From SHAN690 sp040221375 (lineage in GTDB: Bacteria > Bacteroidota > Bacteroidia > Flavobacteriales_G > Salibacteraceae): a stretch of DNA of 23,686 bases. Position 1 is the first letter of the stretch; each line of letters begins with the position of its first letter. The position numbers and the translations under genes were made by a program. Below the pieces are notes generated by a model. It was not told the DNA's origin and ran no database searches. It worked only from the letters and a program-made list of their open reading frames with translations. Positions 7,207 through 15,368 of this stretch are shown here, piece by piece. The DNA lies in assembly GCA_040221375.1 (NCBI GenBank), contig JAVKEP010000029.1, forward strand, positions 1 to 23,686, given 5' to 3'.

Positions 7207-9593
7207 CTCTGCTTGAAACGTTGGAAGACAGCGAGTAACGTGCCGATTCCCATTACGATGATTCCGAGCCAAAGGATGTTGATCCAAGGAAAAAGAATGG
7301 CCTTCATGACGATAAATTCTCGGTATTTCGGATCCTTTTCGGTGATGCGAAATGAGAATCGTTCAGCAGCGGGATCAATGCCATCAAAACTGATCGTAAC
7401 GCCAACGTTCGGCACACTATCAGGGACGGAAAACGAAAACTGTCTGTCGCGTATCACGAATAGCGGCGTAAGTGAATGCGCCTCGGTCTGTACATCGTAC
7501 AAAGTGAACTTAGCTCCCAATGCAAGGTCGTTGATCGTCAAGCCTTTGTTAGTGAGCGCAGGTTTTCGGTCCAGCGAATCGAATACTAAGAAGCTGTTTT
7601 GTGTAAATATGGTATCTCCCACTTCGATGCTGTGTTCCGATTCTTCCACCTTCTTATCGCGGTCTTCCAATTCGGCGTAGGTGATGTGGGTGTACACGTC
7701 TTTATCGAGGTAGTGCTTCGTATACGGTTCGGCCACATTACCCATCCTTGGATTCAGTTGTATGAAGGGATACAGGGTAAAAGCTGTCTGCAATTCACCA
7801 GCGGCGTCTGCTTGCATGTACTCTACTTCATAGTGGATGAAAATCCCGTCGGTTTCCTTGCCTCGATAACTCACGAAGTAATCTCCCATCAACAGGGTAT
7901 CATCCTTCATCAACAGGATGTTCTCATTGTTGTCAAAATTTTCACCCAATGCACCGACGTCGTACAAACTTGTGTTCTCAGAGATCACATCGCTTTGACT
8001 CGTACTGATCAATGCGCCAAGCATGATGAGTCCAAACCCCACATGTGCAATACTTGCCCCGGCTTTCTTGAGTTTGCCCTTGAGGATTCGTACGACGTAA
8101 TCGAGGTTCGAAACGATGGCCCAAGTCGAGGTAAAGGCTAGGAGGATGACAAGGGGATTCGTAATGGAGAAAATGACGGAGGTAGCGGCGGTAATTACCA
8201 CAGCAATTCCAACGGAAAGCGAAAGTTTACGGATGAGTAGCCTAGGTTCCGATCGTTTGTACTTCATGAACTGTGTGAACGCAACCATGGCCGTTACCAA
8301 AATGGCGAGGGGCAGCTGCCATTTGTTGTAATACTCAATCCTGTCTGATGAAGGCGCCAGATTGGTACCAAACATCTGGTTGATGACCGGAAAGGAGGTG
8401 CTGAACTCGATTTGAAAGGCTGAAATCATCAAGATCAAGGCTCCCATGAACATCCAAAATTCGCGCGACCAGATGTGGTCCTCTTTCTTGTTTTTAGGAA
8501 AGTCTTTGTTTCTCCAAAGTATGAGGGCGATGGATAGAAAAACATAGAAGAACAAGGATATTGCCAGTTGACCTGTCATGCCGAGGTCTGTAAACGAATG
8601 AACACTGCTTTCACCTAAGATGCCACTCTTGGTCAAGAAGGAGCTGTACTGAATGAGGCAAAAAGCAAGCGTTGTCAACATGAATAACGTGAAAACCGAG
8701 GTCTTTTCTTTTCGCTGGATCAACATTAAATGGCCGGCTCCAACCAAAATGAGCCACGGAACGAGGGATGCATTTTCTACAGGATCCCAAGCCCAAAACC
8801 CGCCAAAACTAAGGGCCTCATATGCCCATGCTCCTCCCATCAGAATGCCGATGCCCAAGATGGCGATGCCCAAGTAGGTCCAAGGCAACGCTGGCTTCAC
8901 CCATTCGGTGTATTTGCCCCTCCATAATCCTGCAATCGCGAAGGCAAAGGGGATCAAAACGAGCGAAAAACCTAGGAAGAGCGTAGGAGGATGAATTGTC
9001 ATCCAATAGTTCTGCAAGAGCGGATTGAGACCGCGGCCATCCAGAATCTCAAGGTAGTTGGGCATCTGGAAGATGGGCAGATTGATAAAATCGGGGTGTT
9101 GGCGCGTTAGAACAGTGAATGGATTGCTTCCGAGTTTGTAATCAAATAGATAGACGCCGAGAAGCATGGAGGTCAGAAATACCTGGACCGAAACAGCAAC
9201 GGACATTACGGAGGATTCCCATTTATCCAGAAAACGAAGCAAGACGTTTAGCACGACGACATGCCAAAACATCCAAAGAATGAAACTTCCTTCTATCCCT
9301 TCCCAAAAGCATGAAAAAATGTATCGAAGTGGAAGTTCGGTGCTGCTGTGTTGCCAAACGTAATGATACTCGAAGTACTGATTGAAAATCATCGTGAACA
9401 ACGTGGCGACCATTCCGATTACACCCAAGGAGTGCATCCAAAAACTCCACCGCCCCAGTTTTCTCCAAGTGGTGTCATCGCGTTGTTCTCCGAGATAATA
9501 AGCGATCGTCGAAAGACCGCCGAATGCAAATGCAATAAGTACAAAGAGGTTGCCAACCTCTCCGATCAACGTGTGTTCTCCAAGGTATTCCAT
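7203..9593 (-). CDS. ccmF: Cytochrome c haem lyase CcmF/CcsA family
   Basis: A 796-residue polytopic membrane protein that joins haem to the CxxCH motif of apocytochrome c on the periplasmic side. The first 500 residues hold about 12 helices. The signature IHPPTLFLGF precedes the tryptophan-rich haem-handling motif GGFWAWDPVENASLVPW (W267, W269, D270). A periplasmic domain (about 530-760) precedes the last helix near the C-terminus. Length is longer than E. coli CcmF (about 650), as is common in Bacteroidota. It lies 4 nt downstream of ccmE and overlaps the DUF2520 gene by ATGA. No separate ccmG or ccmH is seen nearby. Confidence 0.93.
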   Translation of the reverse strand: MEYLGEHTLIGEVGNLFVLIAFAFGGLSTIAYYLGEQRDDTTWRKLGRWSFWMHSLGVIGMVATLFTMIFNQYFEYHYVWQHSSTELPLRYIFSCFWEGIEGSFILWMFWHVVVLNVLLRFLDKWESSVMSVAVSVQVFLTSMLLGVYLFDYKLGSNPFTVLTRQHPDFINLPIFQMPNYLEILDGRGLNPLLQNYWMTIHPPTLFLGFSLVLIPFAFAIAGLWRGKYTEWVKPALPWTYLGIAILGIGILMGGAWAYEALSFGGFWAWDPVENASLVPWLILVGAGHLMLIQRKEKTSVFTLFMLTTLAFCLIQYSSFLTKSGILGESSVHSFTDLGMTGQLAISLFFYVFLSIALILWRNKDFPKNKKEDHIWSREFWMFMGALILMISAFQIEFSTSFPVINQMFGTNLAPSSDRIEYYNKWQLPLAILVTAMVAFTQFMKYKRSEPRLLIRKLSLSVGIAVVITAATSVIFSITNPLVILLAFTSTWAIVSNLDYVVRILKGKLKKAGASIAHVGFGLIMLGALISTSQSDVISENTSLYDVGALGENFDNNENILLMKDDTLLMGDYFVSYRGKETDGIFIHYEVEYMQADAAGELQTAFTLYPFIQLNPRMGNVAEPYTKHYLDKDVYTHITYAELEDRDKKVEESEHSIEVGDTIFTQNSFLVFDSLDRKPALTNKGLTINDLALGAKFTLYDVQTEAHSLTPLFVIRDRQFSFSVPDSVPNVGVTISFDGIDPAAERFSFRITEKDPKYREFIVMKAILFPWINILWLGIIVMGIGTLLAVFQRFKQR

Positions 9594-9597
9594 GCGA

Positions 9598-9999
9598 TCA
9601 GCTACTAGCTTCTTCTTTGGCGCGTACTTCGCCGTCGGTGTACTTCGAAGGGCATTTCATCAATATTTCACTGGCGTGAAAGTCGTTGCCTTCTACGCTT
9701 CCGATCAATACGATTTGTTCGGATCGTTCGAAGTCTTGTGGCTTACTTTTATGCAGCACGACTTGGCGCTCCATTCCGTTGATGTCTTCGAGCCAGAAGG
9801 TGAATACATCTGGGTTGGTTTCGGGATCGTAGATCATGTCTTTCTCGCGTACCAGTTTGCCAACGACATGGTATTCACCATCAGGGTTGGAAAAGGCCTC
9901 GTCAAAATCGGCGTAGGAGCTCGAGTCATTGATGGCCCCGATCATTGCACCAATGAGCACAGCAATCAAAAGGATCAGTATGATATGAATGCGTTTCAT
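9598..9999 (-). CDS. ccmE: Haem chaperone CcmE, Cys-x3-Tyr variant
   Basis: A 133-residue periplasmic haem chaperone anchored by one N-terminal helix (residues 4-23), with an OB-fold core (about 40-112; GKLVREKD, FWLEDINGMERQVVLHKSKP). The canonical protein binds haem covalently through a His in HxxxY. Here the equivalent segment is KCPSKY, with C116 and Y120. This Cys-type CcmE is known from some archaea and sulfate reducers, and probably other Bacteroidota. The start ATG at 9999 overlaps the ccmD stop as ATGA. It should pick up haem exported by CcmBC and deliver it to CcmF. Confidence 0.9.
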   Translation of the reverse strand: MKRIHIILILLIAVLIGAMIGAINDSSSYADFDEAFSNPDGEYHVVGKLVREKDMIYDPETNPDVFTFWLEDINGMERQVVLHKSKPQDFERSEQIVLIGSVEGNDFHASEILMKCPSKYTDGEVRAKEEASS

Positions 10000-10202
10000 C
10001 TGTTTTCATTTTCTGCTTTGCGCAATCGTAAATCCAAGAAAATCAAATAAGCGAAGAGCACTATAAAAATCAGGACTACCACGCCTACCACCACGTAGAT
10101 TTTGCCTTCAGAACGCATGTGGTCTGCCATACTCGCATCTTGCGCGAAAGAGCTGAGAAACAACATCAGCATAGCAAAGGTTGACAAGAGTGCTTTCATC
10201 AT
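9996..10202 (-). CDS. ccmD: CcmD-like small membrane protein
   Basis: A 68-residue protein with a signal-peptide-like start (residues 1-20, cleavage predicted after SFA), a short linker, one membrane helix (about 35-57) and a charged tail. Position between ccmC and ccmE, size and topology match the CcmD role of tethering CcmE to the CcmC haem-handling complex. Bacteroidota CcmD proteins often carry this extra N-terminal hydrophobic segment. Sequence identity to proteobacterial CcmD is not evident, so the name rests mainly on position and topology. The first ATG (10202) forms an ATGA overlap with the ccmC stop, which favours it over the second ATG one codon later. Confidence 0.8.
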   Translation of the reverse strand: MMKALLSTFAMLMLFLSSFAQDASMADHMRSEGKIYVVVGVVVLIFIVLFAYLIFLDLRLRKAENENR

Positions 10203-10882
10203 CGATTCATTTTCAAATTAGCAATCCGAATGCGGATTTCGGTCATCCATAGGCCAAGAAAAATCCAACCTAGAATAGCCGGGTAAAATACCATTCGCAT
10301 CGTGTCGTCCAGATCATAGCTGCTGAATGCAGGATTGCCTCCGTTCCCAGGGTGCAGCGAGTCGGTCATGCGCGGTAGGATGAATACAAAGAGTATCATC
10401 ATCACAAAGGCGAAAATATTGTAGACCGCACTGACCTTGCCTCGTTGAATGCTGTCTTGCAAGCTATTTCTCAAGATGCCGTAAGCCAGGTATGCCAACA
10501 GCGCAATCGCCGCACCGTTGAGTTTCGGGTCCGGAACCCAAAAGGCTCCCCAAGTGTAGTTAGCCCACAGCATGCCAGTGACCATACCTGCAATTCCAAA
10601 AACCATCCCCGTTTCTACAAATGCTCTAGCTTTTAAATCGTCGATTGGAGAACCGGTTCGGAGGTAGCGAATGCTGTACACAAAGGAGGCAATGAAAAGT
10701 AATACCATGGCAAACCAAGACGTGACATGAAAAAACAGGTTCCGGATGGTCTCATTGAGGATGTTCAATGCAGGTACATCCACGAGTAATCCCGCAGTCA
10801 GCGCGAAAATGACCAGAGGAAAGGAAAGGATCTTGAAGGCAAGGTGCAGCTTCAATGCGTATCGTCTTTTTATTCTCTCCAA
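10199..10882 (-). CDS. ccmC: Haem exporter subunit CcmC
   Basis: A 227-residue membrane protein with six helices, of the CcmC/CcsA haem-handling superfamily. The WWD segment is WGAFWVPDPKLN (W111, W115, D118). The classic form is WGxxWxWD, so the Trp just before the Asp is Pro117 here. Two His suit axial haem ligands: one in NLFFHVTSW near residue 52 and one in the loop before the last helix (TDSLHPG). CcmC loads haem onto CcmE at the periplasmic face. The only plausible start is a TTG at 10882 that overlaps ccmB by 13 nt. No in-frame ATG exists near it; the next Met is about 60 residues inside. Confidence 0.88.
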   Translation of the reverse strand: MERIKRRYALKLHLAFKILSFPLVIFALTAGLLVDVPALNILNETIRNLFFHVTSWFAMVLLFIASFVYSIRYLRTGSPIDDLKARAFVETGMVFGIAGMVTGMLWANYTWGAFWVPDPKLNGAAIALLAYLAYGILRNSLQDSIQRGKVSAVYNIFAFVMMILFVFILPRMTDSLHPGNGGNPAFSSYDLDDTMRMVFYPAILGWIFLGLWMTEIRIRIANLKMNR

Positions 10883-11523
10883 AGGTATGGAAACAACACA
10901 ACTGAGAGGGCAAAACTGACCACATTAAGGCCTCCTAAGACGAACAGATACTTGAGTTGGATGGAAAACTCGATTCCGTCGATTGCGTTTTTCATCAAAG
11001 TGGTAGATACCATCATTTGCGGCAGTAAAATAGGAAGCGCTAGTATGGCCATCAAAGTGAGGTTGTTTCCCGCTTTGGATGCGATCGTCGAAAGCAAGCT
11101 CAGGATGATAGCGATTCCGGATGCGCCGAGGATCACGGATGTATAAAACATCGTTGGATCTTCAATCGGCATCTCAAAGAATGTCGAGTAAACGACCACT
11201 GCAATCAATGACAGTAAAATCATCACTAAGGCATGGTAGACGGCCTTTGATGTAATAAATGCCGCTGGTCCTGTCAGAGTATAGAGGTAGAGCATACGTT
11301 CACGCGTTTCACTTGTAAAGCTTTTTGCCACGGCGTTGAAAGCTGAAAACAAAATGATTATCCAATACAATGCCACCCAGGTGGATGGGTTTGGGATGCG
11401 CTTTACGGTTATGTAACAAACAAAAAGCGTCGAGAGTAAAAACAACCCAGCACCACCCAGAATATATGGGTTGCGGAAATCCGACTTGAACTCTTTGGTT
11501 AATATTGCCAGAAATTTGTCCAT
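10870..11523 (-). CDS. ccmB: Haem exporter membrane subunit CcmB
   Basis: A 217-residue protein with six membrane helices. The cytoplasmic N-terminus has KEFKSDFRNPYI and the first loop has AFNAVAKSFTSETRERMLYLY, the region that contacts the ATPase in the family. CcmB works with the ATPase CcmA and with CcmC to release haem-loaded CcmE. No ccmA lies in this window, so the ATPase must be encoded elsewhere or be replaced. It is the first gene of a nine-gene minus-strand run. It starts 39 bp from the divergent bshB1. A weak TAAACTTG box (11532-11539, minus strand) is the only promoter-like sequence seen in that gap. Confidence 0.9.
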   Translation of the reverse strand: MDKFLAILTKEFKSDFRNPYILGGAGLFLLSTLFVCYITVKRIPNPSTWVALYWIIILFSAFNAVAKSFTSETRERMLYLYTLTGPAAFITSKAVYHALVMILLSLIAVVVYSTFFEMPIEDPTMFYTSVILGASGIAIILSLLSTIASKAGNNLTLMAILALPILLPQMMVSTTLMKNAIDGIEFSIQLKYLFVLGGLNVVSFALSVVLFPYLWRE

Positions 11524-11562
11524 AGAGACAGCAAGTTTAGAGCATTAATAGGATAAGGAACC

Positions 11563-12288
11563 ATGGCAATAGAAAAAGTTGATATTCTGGCAATAGGCGT
11601 GCATCCGGATGATGTAGAATTGAGTTGCAGTGGAACTTTACTCAAGGCGGTAGCAGCGGGTAAAAAGATAGGCATCTTGGACCTCACCCAAGGCGAACTC
11701 GGAACGCGTGGCTCTGCCTCCATCAGACTTAGCGAAGCGAAGGCCGCCGCACAAGTATTAAAGACACGATTTCGTGAGAACGCCAATTTACGGGATGGGT
11801 TTTTTCAAAACGACGAAGAAGCTCAGCTGAAAATAATCCGAATCATCCGCGCATGTAAACCCGATGTCGTTTTGTGCAATGCCTTGAGAGATAGGCACCC
11901 TGACCACCCGCGAAGTGCGGAGTTGGAAAAAGTAGCTTGCTTTCTATCAGGATTACGACGCATTGAGACCGAAACGGACGGCAAACAACAGGACGCTTGG
12001 AGGCCCAAATTGGTTCTACACTACTTGCAAGACTATTTTGAGCAACCCACCTTGGTAGTCGATATCTCAGAGCATTGGGAAGAGCGAATGAAGAGCATCC
12101 TAGCTTATGAATCGCAGTTCTATAACCCCAATAGCGAAGAACCAGCTTCGTCGATCTCGAACAAGGAGTTTCTTGACATAGTAGAAGGCAAGGCAAAGAT
12201 GTACGGGCGCTACATCGGAGCCATCTATGGTGAAGGGTTCGTCGCCGAACGCCCCATCGGCGTGCAGGACCTGCTCTTGCTGGGCTAG
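11563..12288 (+). CDS. bshB1: Bacillithiol biosynthesis deacetylase BshB1
   Basis: A 241-residue zinc hydrolase of the PIG-L/LmbE family. It removes the acetyl group from GlcNAc-malate to give GlcN-malate, the second step in making bacillithiol, the cytoplasmic low-molecular-weight thiol used by Bacillota and many Bacteroidota. The zinc motif HPDD (H14, D16, D17) is followed by SCSGTL, the TQGELGTRG loop and DRHPDHPRS with H112 and H115. Length matches the family (about 235-240). AAGGA lies 4 nt before the ATG. The genes bshA and bshC are not in the window. It converges on the secreted-protein gene and shares the hairpin at 12307-12330. Confidence 0.92.
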   Translation: MAIEKVDILAIGVHPDDVELSCSGTLLKAVAAGKKIGILDLTQGELGTRGSASIRLSEAKAAAQVLKTRFRENANLRDGFFQNDEEAQLKIIRIIRACKPDVVLCNALRDRHPDHPRSAELEKVACFLSGLRRIETETDGKQQDAWRPKLVLHYLQDYFEQPTLVVDISEHWEERMKSILAYESQFYNPNSEEPASSISNKEFLDIVEGKAKMYGRYIGAIYGEGFVAERPIGVQDLLLLG

Positions 12289-12300
12289 GCAGAACCAATT

Positions 12301-12330
12301 AAAAAAAAAGGCCCTCCGAAGAGGGCCTTT
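12301..12330 (-). terminator. Rho-independent terminator with UUCG loop
   Basis: A perfect 10-bp stem (12307-12316 with 12321-12330, AAAGGCCCTC / GAGGGCCTTT) closes a four-base loop. Read on the minus strand the loop is C(TTCG)G, the extra-stable tetraloop, and the stem runs into an uninterrupted T tract. It therefore best terminates the minus-strand secreted-protein gene that stops at 12351. On the plus strand only a short T run follows, so it may also serve bshB1 less efficiently. Confidence 0.92.
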
Positions 12331-12350
12331 CCTAAAAATCTAAAGTGAGT

Positions 12351-15278
12351 TTACTTAATCACAACACTATGTGTACTGCTGATTGCCTCACCGTTCAGAC
12401 TGAGTTGGTACACACCAGACTCAAATCCACTTAGGTCGACAACTTCGATCATTCCTGAAGTTGCAGCAACGTTATTGGTGTACACTACTTTTCCAAGTAC
12501 ATCGATCACTTCGACTTCAACCTTGCCGTTCACATTTCCGAATCGAACTTCGAATCGGCCATTGTTTGGGTTTGGGTAGATGGTCACACCAGAGGCATTC
12601 TCCACATCTTCAGTGTTGAGGATGGCAGAAGACTCAGGACTTACGCATCCGTTTTCGTCGGTATAGATACAAGTGATTTGGAGTCCAAAGTAGGATTCAT
12701 TGTTTGGAAGTGTATTTCCAGTTACCGTACTTATCAGCGTTCCTCCAACATACCATTGATGAGTTCCTCCACCTGTCTGAGACGAAGTGTATTGCGTTCC
12801 ATCGTAAGTAATGCTTGGCGCCGCTGGCGTTTCATGAATGGTCAAGGTTACTTCTTCAGTATCCTCGTCACCACAATCGTTGGTTACGGTCACCGTATAC
12901 GTTCCAGACTCGGAAGGCTGAGAAATGGTAAGGACTGCTGAAGTTGATCCATTGGACCAAGTATAGCCGCTTCCTCCGCTCGCTGTGGCAGTTAAAGAAG
13001 TGCCTTCGCAAATTTCAATGGTCGGCGCGTCAATCGCAGCAACTGGAAGTGCTTCGGCAGAAACTGTGACTGTTGCAGATGTGCTTCCGCCGCAATTGGA
13101 CACGTTACATGTGTACGTTCCAGCGCTATTCACGGTAATGCTCGTTCCTGTTCCGCCAGTACTCCAAGCGTATGACCCTCCAGACACTTCTAGAACAGTA
13201 AGTGTAGTTGACTCACCAGGGCAGATCGAAAGATCACCGATGATGATTCCAACTGGATCTTCAGAAGGCTCTGCAATGGTAAATGACTCAACCGTTGATC
13301 CACCACCACATGCGGTTACCGTAACGTCATAAGTACCGGGAGCGGTAACCGTTACAGATTGTGTAGTCGCAGCGCCAGCGTTGGCACTCCACAAATAAAC
13401 GAGTCCACCGATGGTTGTGTTGGCTGTGATGACAGATGTATCACCTGAACACATGCTGTTGACCGTCGCAGACATGATCACGTCAGGACCGTTTGTTCCG
13501 GTAAATTCAACAATGTTGATCGTTTCAGTCTGTGTTCCGCAAGCAGTAGTCATCGTACAAGTGTAGGTGCCAACTGCCGTCGCAGAGATGCTAGCGGTGG
13601 TAGCGGTAAATCCGCTAGGCCCCGTCCAAGAGTATGCAGATGCGCATCCGAGTACCTGTACATCTACCTGGCCACCAAGGCAAAGCAATGTATCGCCGAT
13701 GATGCCTGTTGGGCAAATGGTTGCGGTGTCAAATCGCTCAACATTCTCCTTGAGGTAGACCATTTTGTTAACTCCTGCCGGATCCTGGTCGCCTGAAACA
13801 GCAATTCCTGGCTCGTTGTCAGACATGTAAAGCACGTGAATCGCAGTATCTACTCTTCTCGCGATCGTTGGATATACGCACTCAGAGAAATTGTTTGCAG
13901 TTGCTCCGGTGATGTCGATCGGGAAAGACCATGAACAACCTCCGTCGCATGACATCATCGCATACGTGTGACGATAATGCTGCGCTCCATTGTCTAGGTC
14001 CTCACGGAAAGCTTGATAGGTGAGGTAAATACAACCTTCATCGTCAATACCGGCTTGAGGTTGGCCCGTAAGACCACCGTTTCCATATCGACCAACTACT
14101 TCGATTCCGGTTCCGATGAGGTCAAGTTGACCGTTTCCATCAATGTCTAAAGCGCCCGTTAGAAAAACAGGCTCTCCTTCTGGAAAATCTTCGTTCCAAT
14201 AGTCCAAGCCGTTGGTAAACGGATAGTAAGAGAACGTACCATCTGTAAGGTCATCATTGGCGATGAACATGCTCGCATACCATACGTGTGCTTTGCCGTC
14301 GTTATCCAATAACACAGAAACGTTTCCGTCAGATGTGTAAAGTCGTGTGGCCGTATCGATGAGCGTTTCGTCTTCGATGAACCAAACATCTGACTCCAAT
14401 ACTTCTGTTTTGCTCCAAGAAACTCCGTTGTTGGTTGACTTGAATAGCTGAACACCACGTCCGATTTCGCCAAGAACGATGGCTACCGTGTCTCCTTTGA
14501 CGTCGATTGAGTACGCGTCACCGCCTAAGTCAGGGTGATACGCAGCATCCAATCCTTGGATTTGGTAATCTGCGATGTCCCACGAAGCTCCTCCGTTCGT
14601 CGAACGATAATAGAGCAATGCTCCATCCATTCCATTGTAAACGCTTCCTGCGAGAGCAGTTGGAAGTGTCATGGATATCATATGGATTGTGTTGGTACTG
14701 GCATCAGAAGTAGCTCTGTTCCATACTTGAGCGTCAAGTGCTGTTTGATTGGCTTGGGTCCAAGTACCGGATCCTATGGATGATCGGTCGCTTTTACGCA
14801 AAACATTGTTGGCGGTGCTGTGAGAAATCACAACTTCCTTTCCGCTTGAAAGCGTCAGAATGCTCGGCCATCCCGTTCTTTCTGATTCTATCTCTGACGT
14901 TGGAGCCGTTCCCCAAGAAGATCCGTTGAAGTAGTTGTAGCCTGTACCCCTAGTAGCCCATGAGTTGCTGCTACTGAATGTCCAAGCTGCTGAGACTTTG
15001 CCGTTGTTATGGTTGATAAGCCTGCGCTGAATGGCAGAGTTGGTCTGCAAGTCGTAGCGCGTATCGCCAATTTCAACCTCAGTTGCACTGATTTGTCGAT
15101 TTTGGTTTGCCTGGGTGGCGGTGGCTTCGAAACTCGGGCTTTGATTGACTGGAAGGCGAGCTGTTGTTTGAACAGCTTTTTTCTGAAGCTCTGGACTTAC
15201 CTGAACCCTTGGGACAGTTTGCGCAAAACCACAGAAGACGAAGGTTGCCGAAATGGCCGTGAGTAAAATCCTCTTCAT
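12351..15278 (-). CDS. Secreted T9SS cargo with Asp-box propeller and Ig-like repeats
   Basis: A 975-residue secreted or cell-surface protein. A signal peptide covers residues 1-19 (ends in CGFA, then QTVPR). Residues 100-510 look like a beta-propeller with three Asp-box-type turns: STNGGASWD (W233), STNNGVSWS (W288) and CDGGCSWS (W450). Such boxes occur in sialidases and BNR proteins, but no catalytic Arg triad or FRIP-like motif is clear, so enzymatic activity is not shown. Residues 515-895 hold four to five Ig-like/SprB-type modules of about 75 residues with paired Cys, GTYTCxx or GTYTVTVT strands and CxGxS turns. The end (897-975; YPNPNNGRFEV, VIDVLGKVVY, LSGFESGVYQL) is a type A sorting domain for the type IX secretion system. 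It is a single gene with its own promoter and terminator. Confidence 0.9.
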   Translation of the reverse strand: MKRILLTAISATFVFCGFAQTVPRVQVSPELQKKAVQTTARLPVNQSPSFEATATQANQNRQISATEVEIGDTRYDLQTNSAIQRRLINHNNGKVSAAWTFSSSNSWATRGTGYNYFNGSSWGTAPTSEIESERTGWPSILTLSSGKEVVISHSTANNVLRKSDRSSIGSGTWTQANQTALDAQVWNRATSDASTNTIHMISMTLPTALAGSVYNGMDGALLYYRSTNGGASWDIADYQIQGLDAAYHPDLGGDAYSIDVKGDTVAIVLGEIGRGVQLFKSTNNGVSWSKTEVLESDVWFIEDETLIDTATRLYTSDGNVSVLLDNDGKAHVWYASMFIANDDLTDGTFSYYPFTNGLDYWNEDFPEGEPVFLTGALDIDGNGQLDLIGTGIEVVGRYGNGGLTGQPQAGIDDEGCIYLTYQAFREDLDNGAQHYRHTYAMMSCDGGCSWSFPIDITGATANNFSECVYPTIARRVDTAIHVLYMSDNEPGIAVSGDQDPAGVNKMVYLKENVERFDTATICPTGIIGDTLLCLGGQVDVQVLGCASAYSWTGPSGFTATTASISATAVGTYTCTMTTACGTQTETINIVEFTGTNGPDVIMSATVNSMCSGDTSVITANTTIGGLVYLWSANAGAATTQSVTVTAPGTYDVTVTACGGGSTVESFTIAEPSEDPVGIIIGDLSICPGESTTLTVLEVSGGSYAWSTGGTGTSITVNSAGTYTCNVSNCGGSTSATVTVSAEALPVAAIDAPTIEICEGTSLTATASGGSGYTWSNGSTSAVLTISQPSESGTYTVTVTNDCGDEDTEEVTLTIHETPAAPSITYDGTQYTSSQTGGGTHQWYVGGTLISTVTGNTLPNNESYFGLQITCIYTDENGCVSPESSAILNTEDVENASGVTIYPNPNNGRFEVRFGNVNGKVEVEVIDVLGKVVYTNNVAATSGMIEVVDLSGFESGVYQLSLNGEAISSTHSVVIK

Positions 15279-15319
15279 AATTTATTGTTTAGTTGGACGG
15301 TTGTGAATTGTAAAGTCTT

Positions 15320-15327
15320 CAAATGTA
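15320..15327 (-). promoter_or_regulatory. -7 promoter box for the T9SS cargo gene
   Basis: On the minus strand this reads TACATTTG, a full match to TAnnTTTG, the Bacteroidota primary sigma factor -7 element. It sits 42 nt upstream of the ATG at 15278, giving a leader of about 35 nt. A TTG lies upstream but at 24 nt spacing, longer than the usual 19-21, so the -33 part is weak. Confidence 0.5.
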
Positions 15328-15368
15328 ATGAAATCACTATGCTTTTTTATACAATTTGAGAGTACGGG

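Noticed and set aside
7207..7287. A 27-residue N-terminal extension of the DUF2520 gene
   Set aside because: It lies inside ccmF, pushes the Rossmann motif away from the N-terminus and ignores the ATGA overlap at 7203-7206.
7213..8141. Two long plus-strand frames (155 and 180 codons)
   Set aside because: Both are antisense to the ccmF periplasmic domain and show no family features, no start context and no neighbours in operon order.
11843..12298. A 151-codon minus-strand frame over bshB1
   Set aside because: It is antisense to a gene with intact zinc motifs and full family length; the product is Arg/Ser/Pro-rich as expected of a shadow frame.
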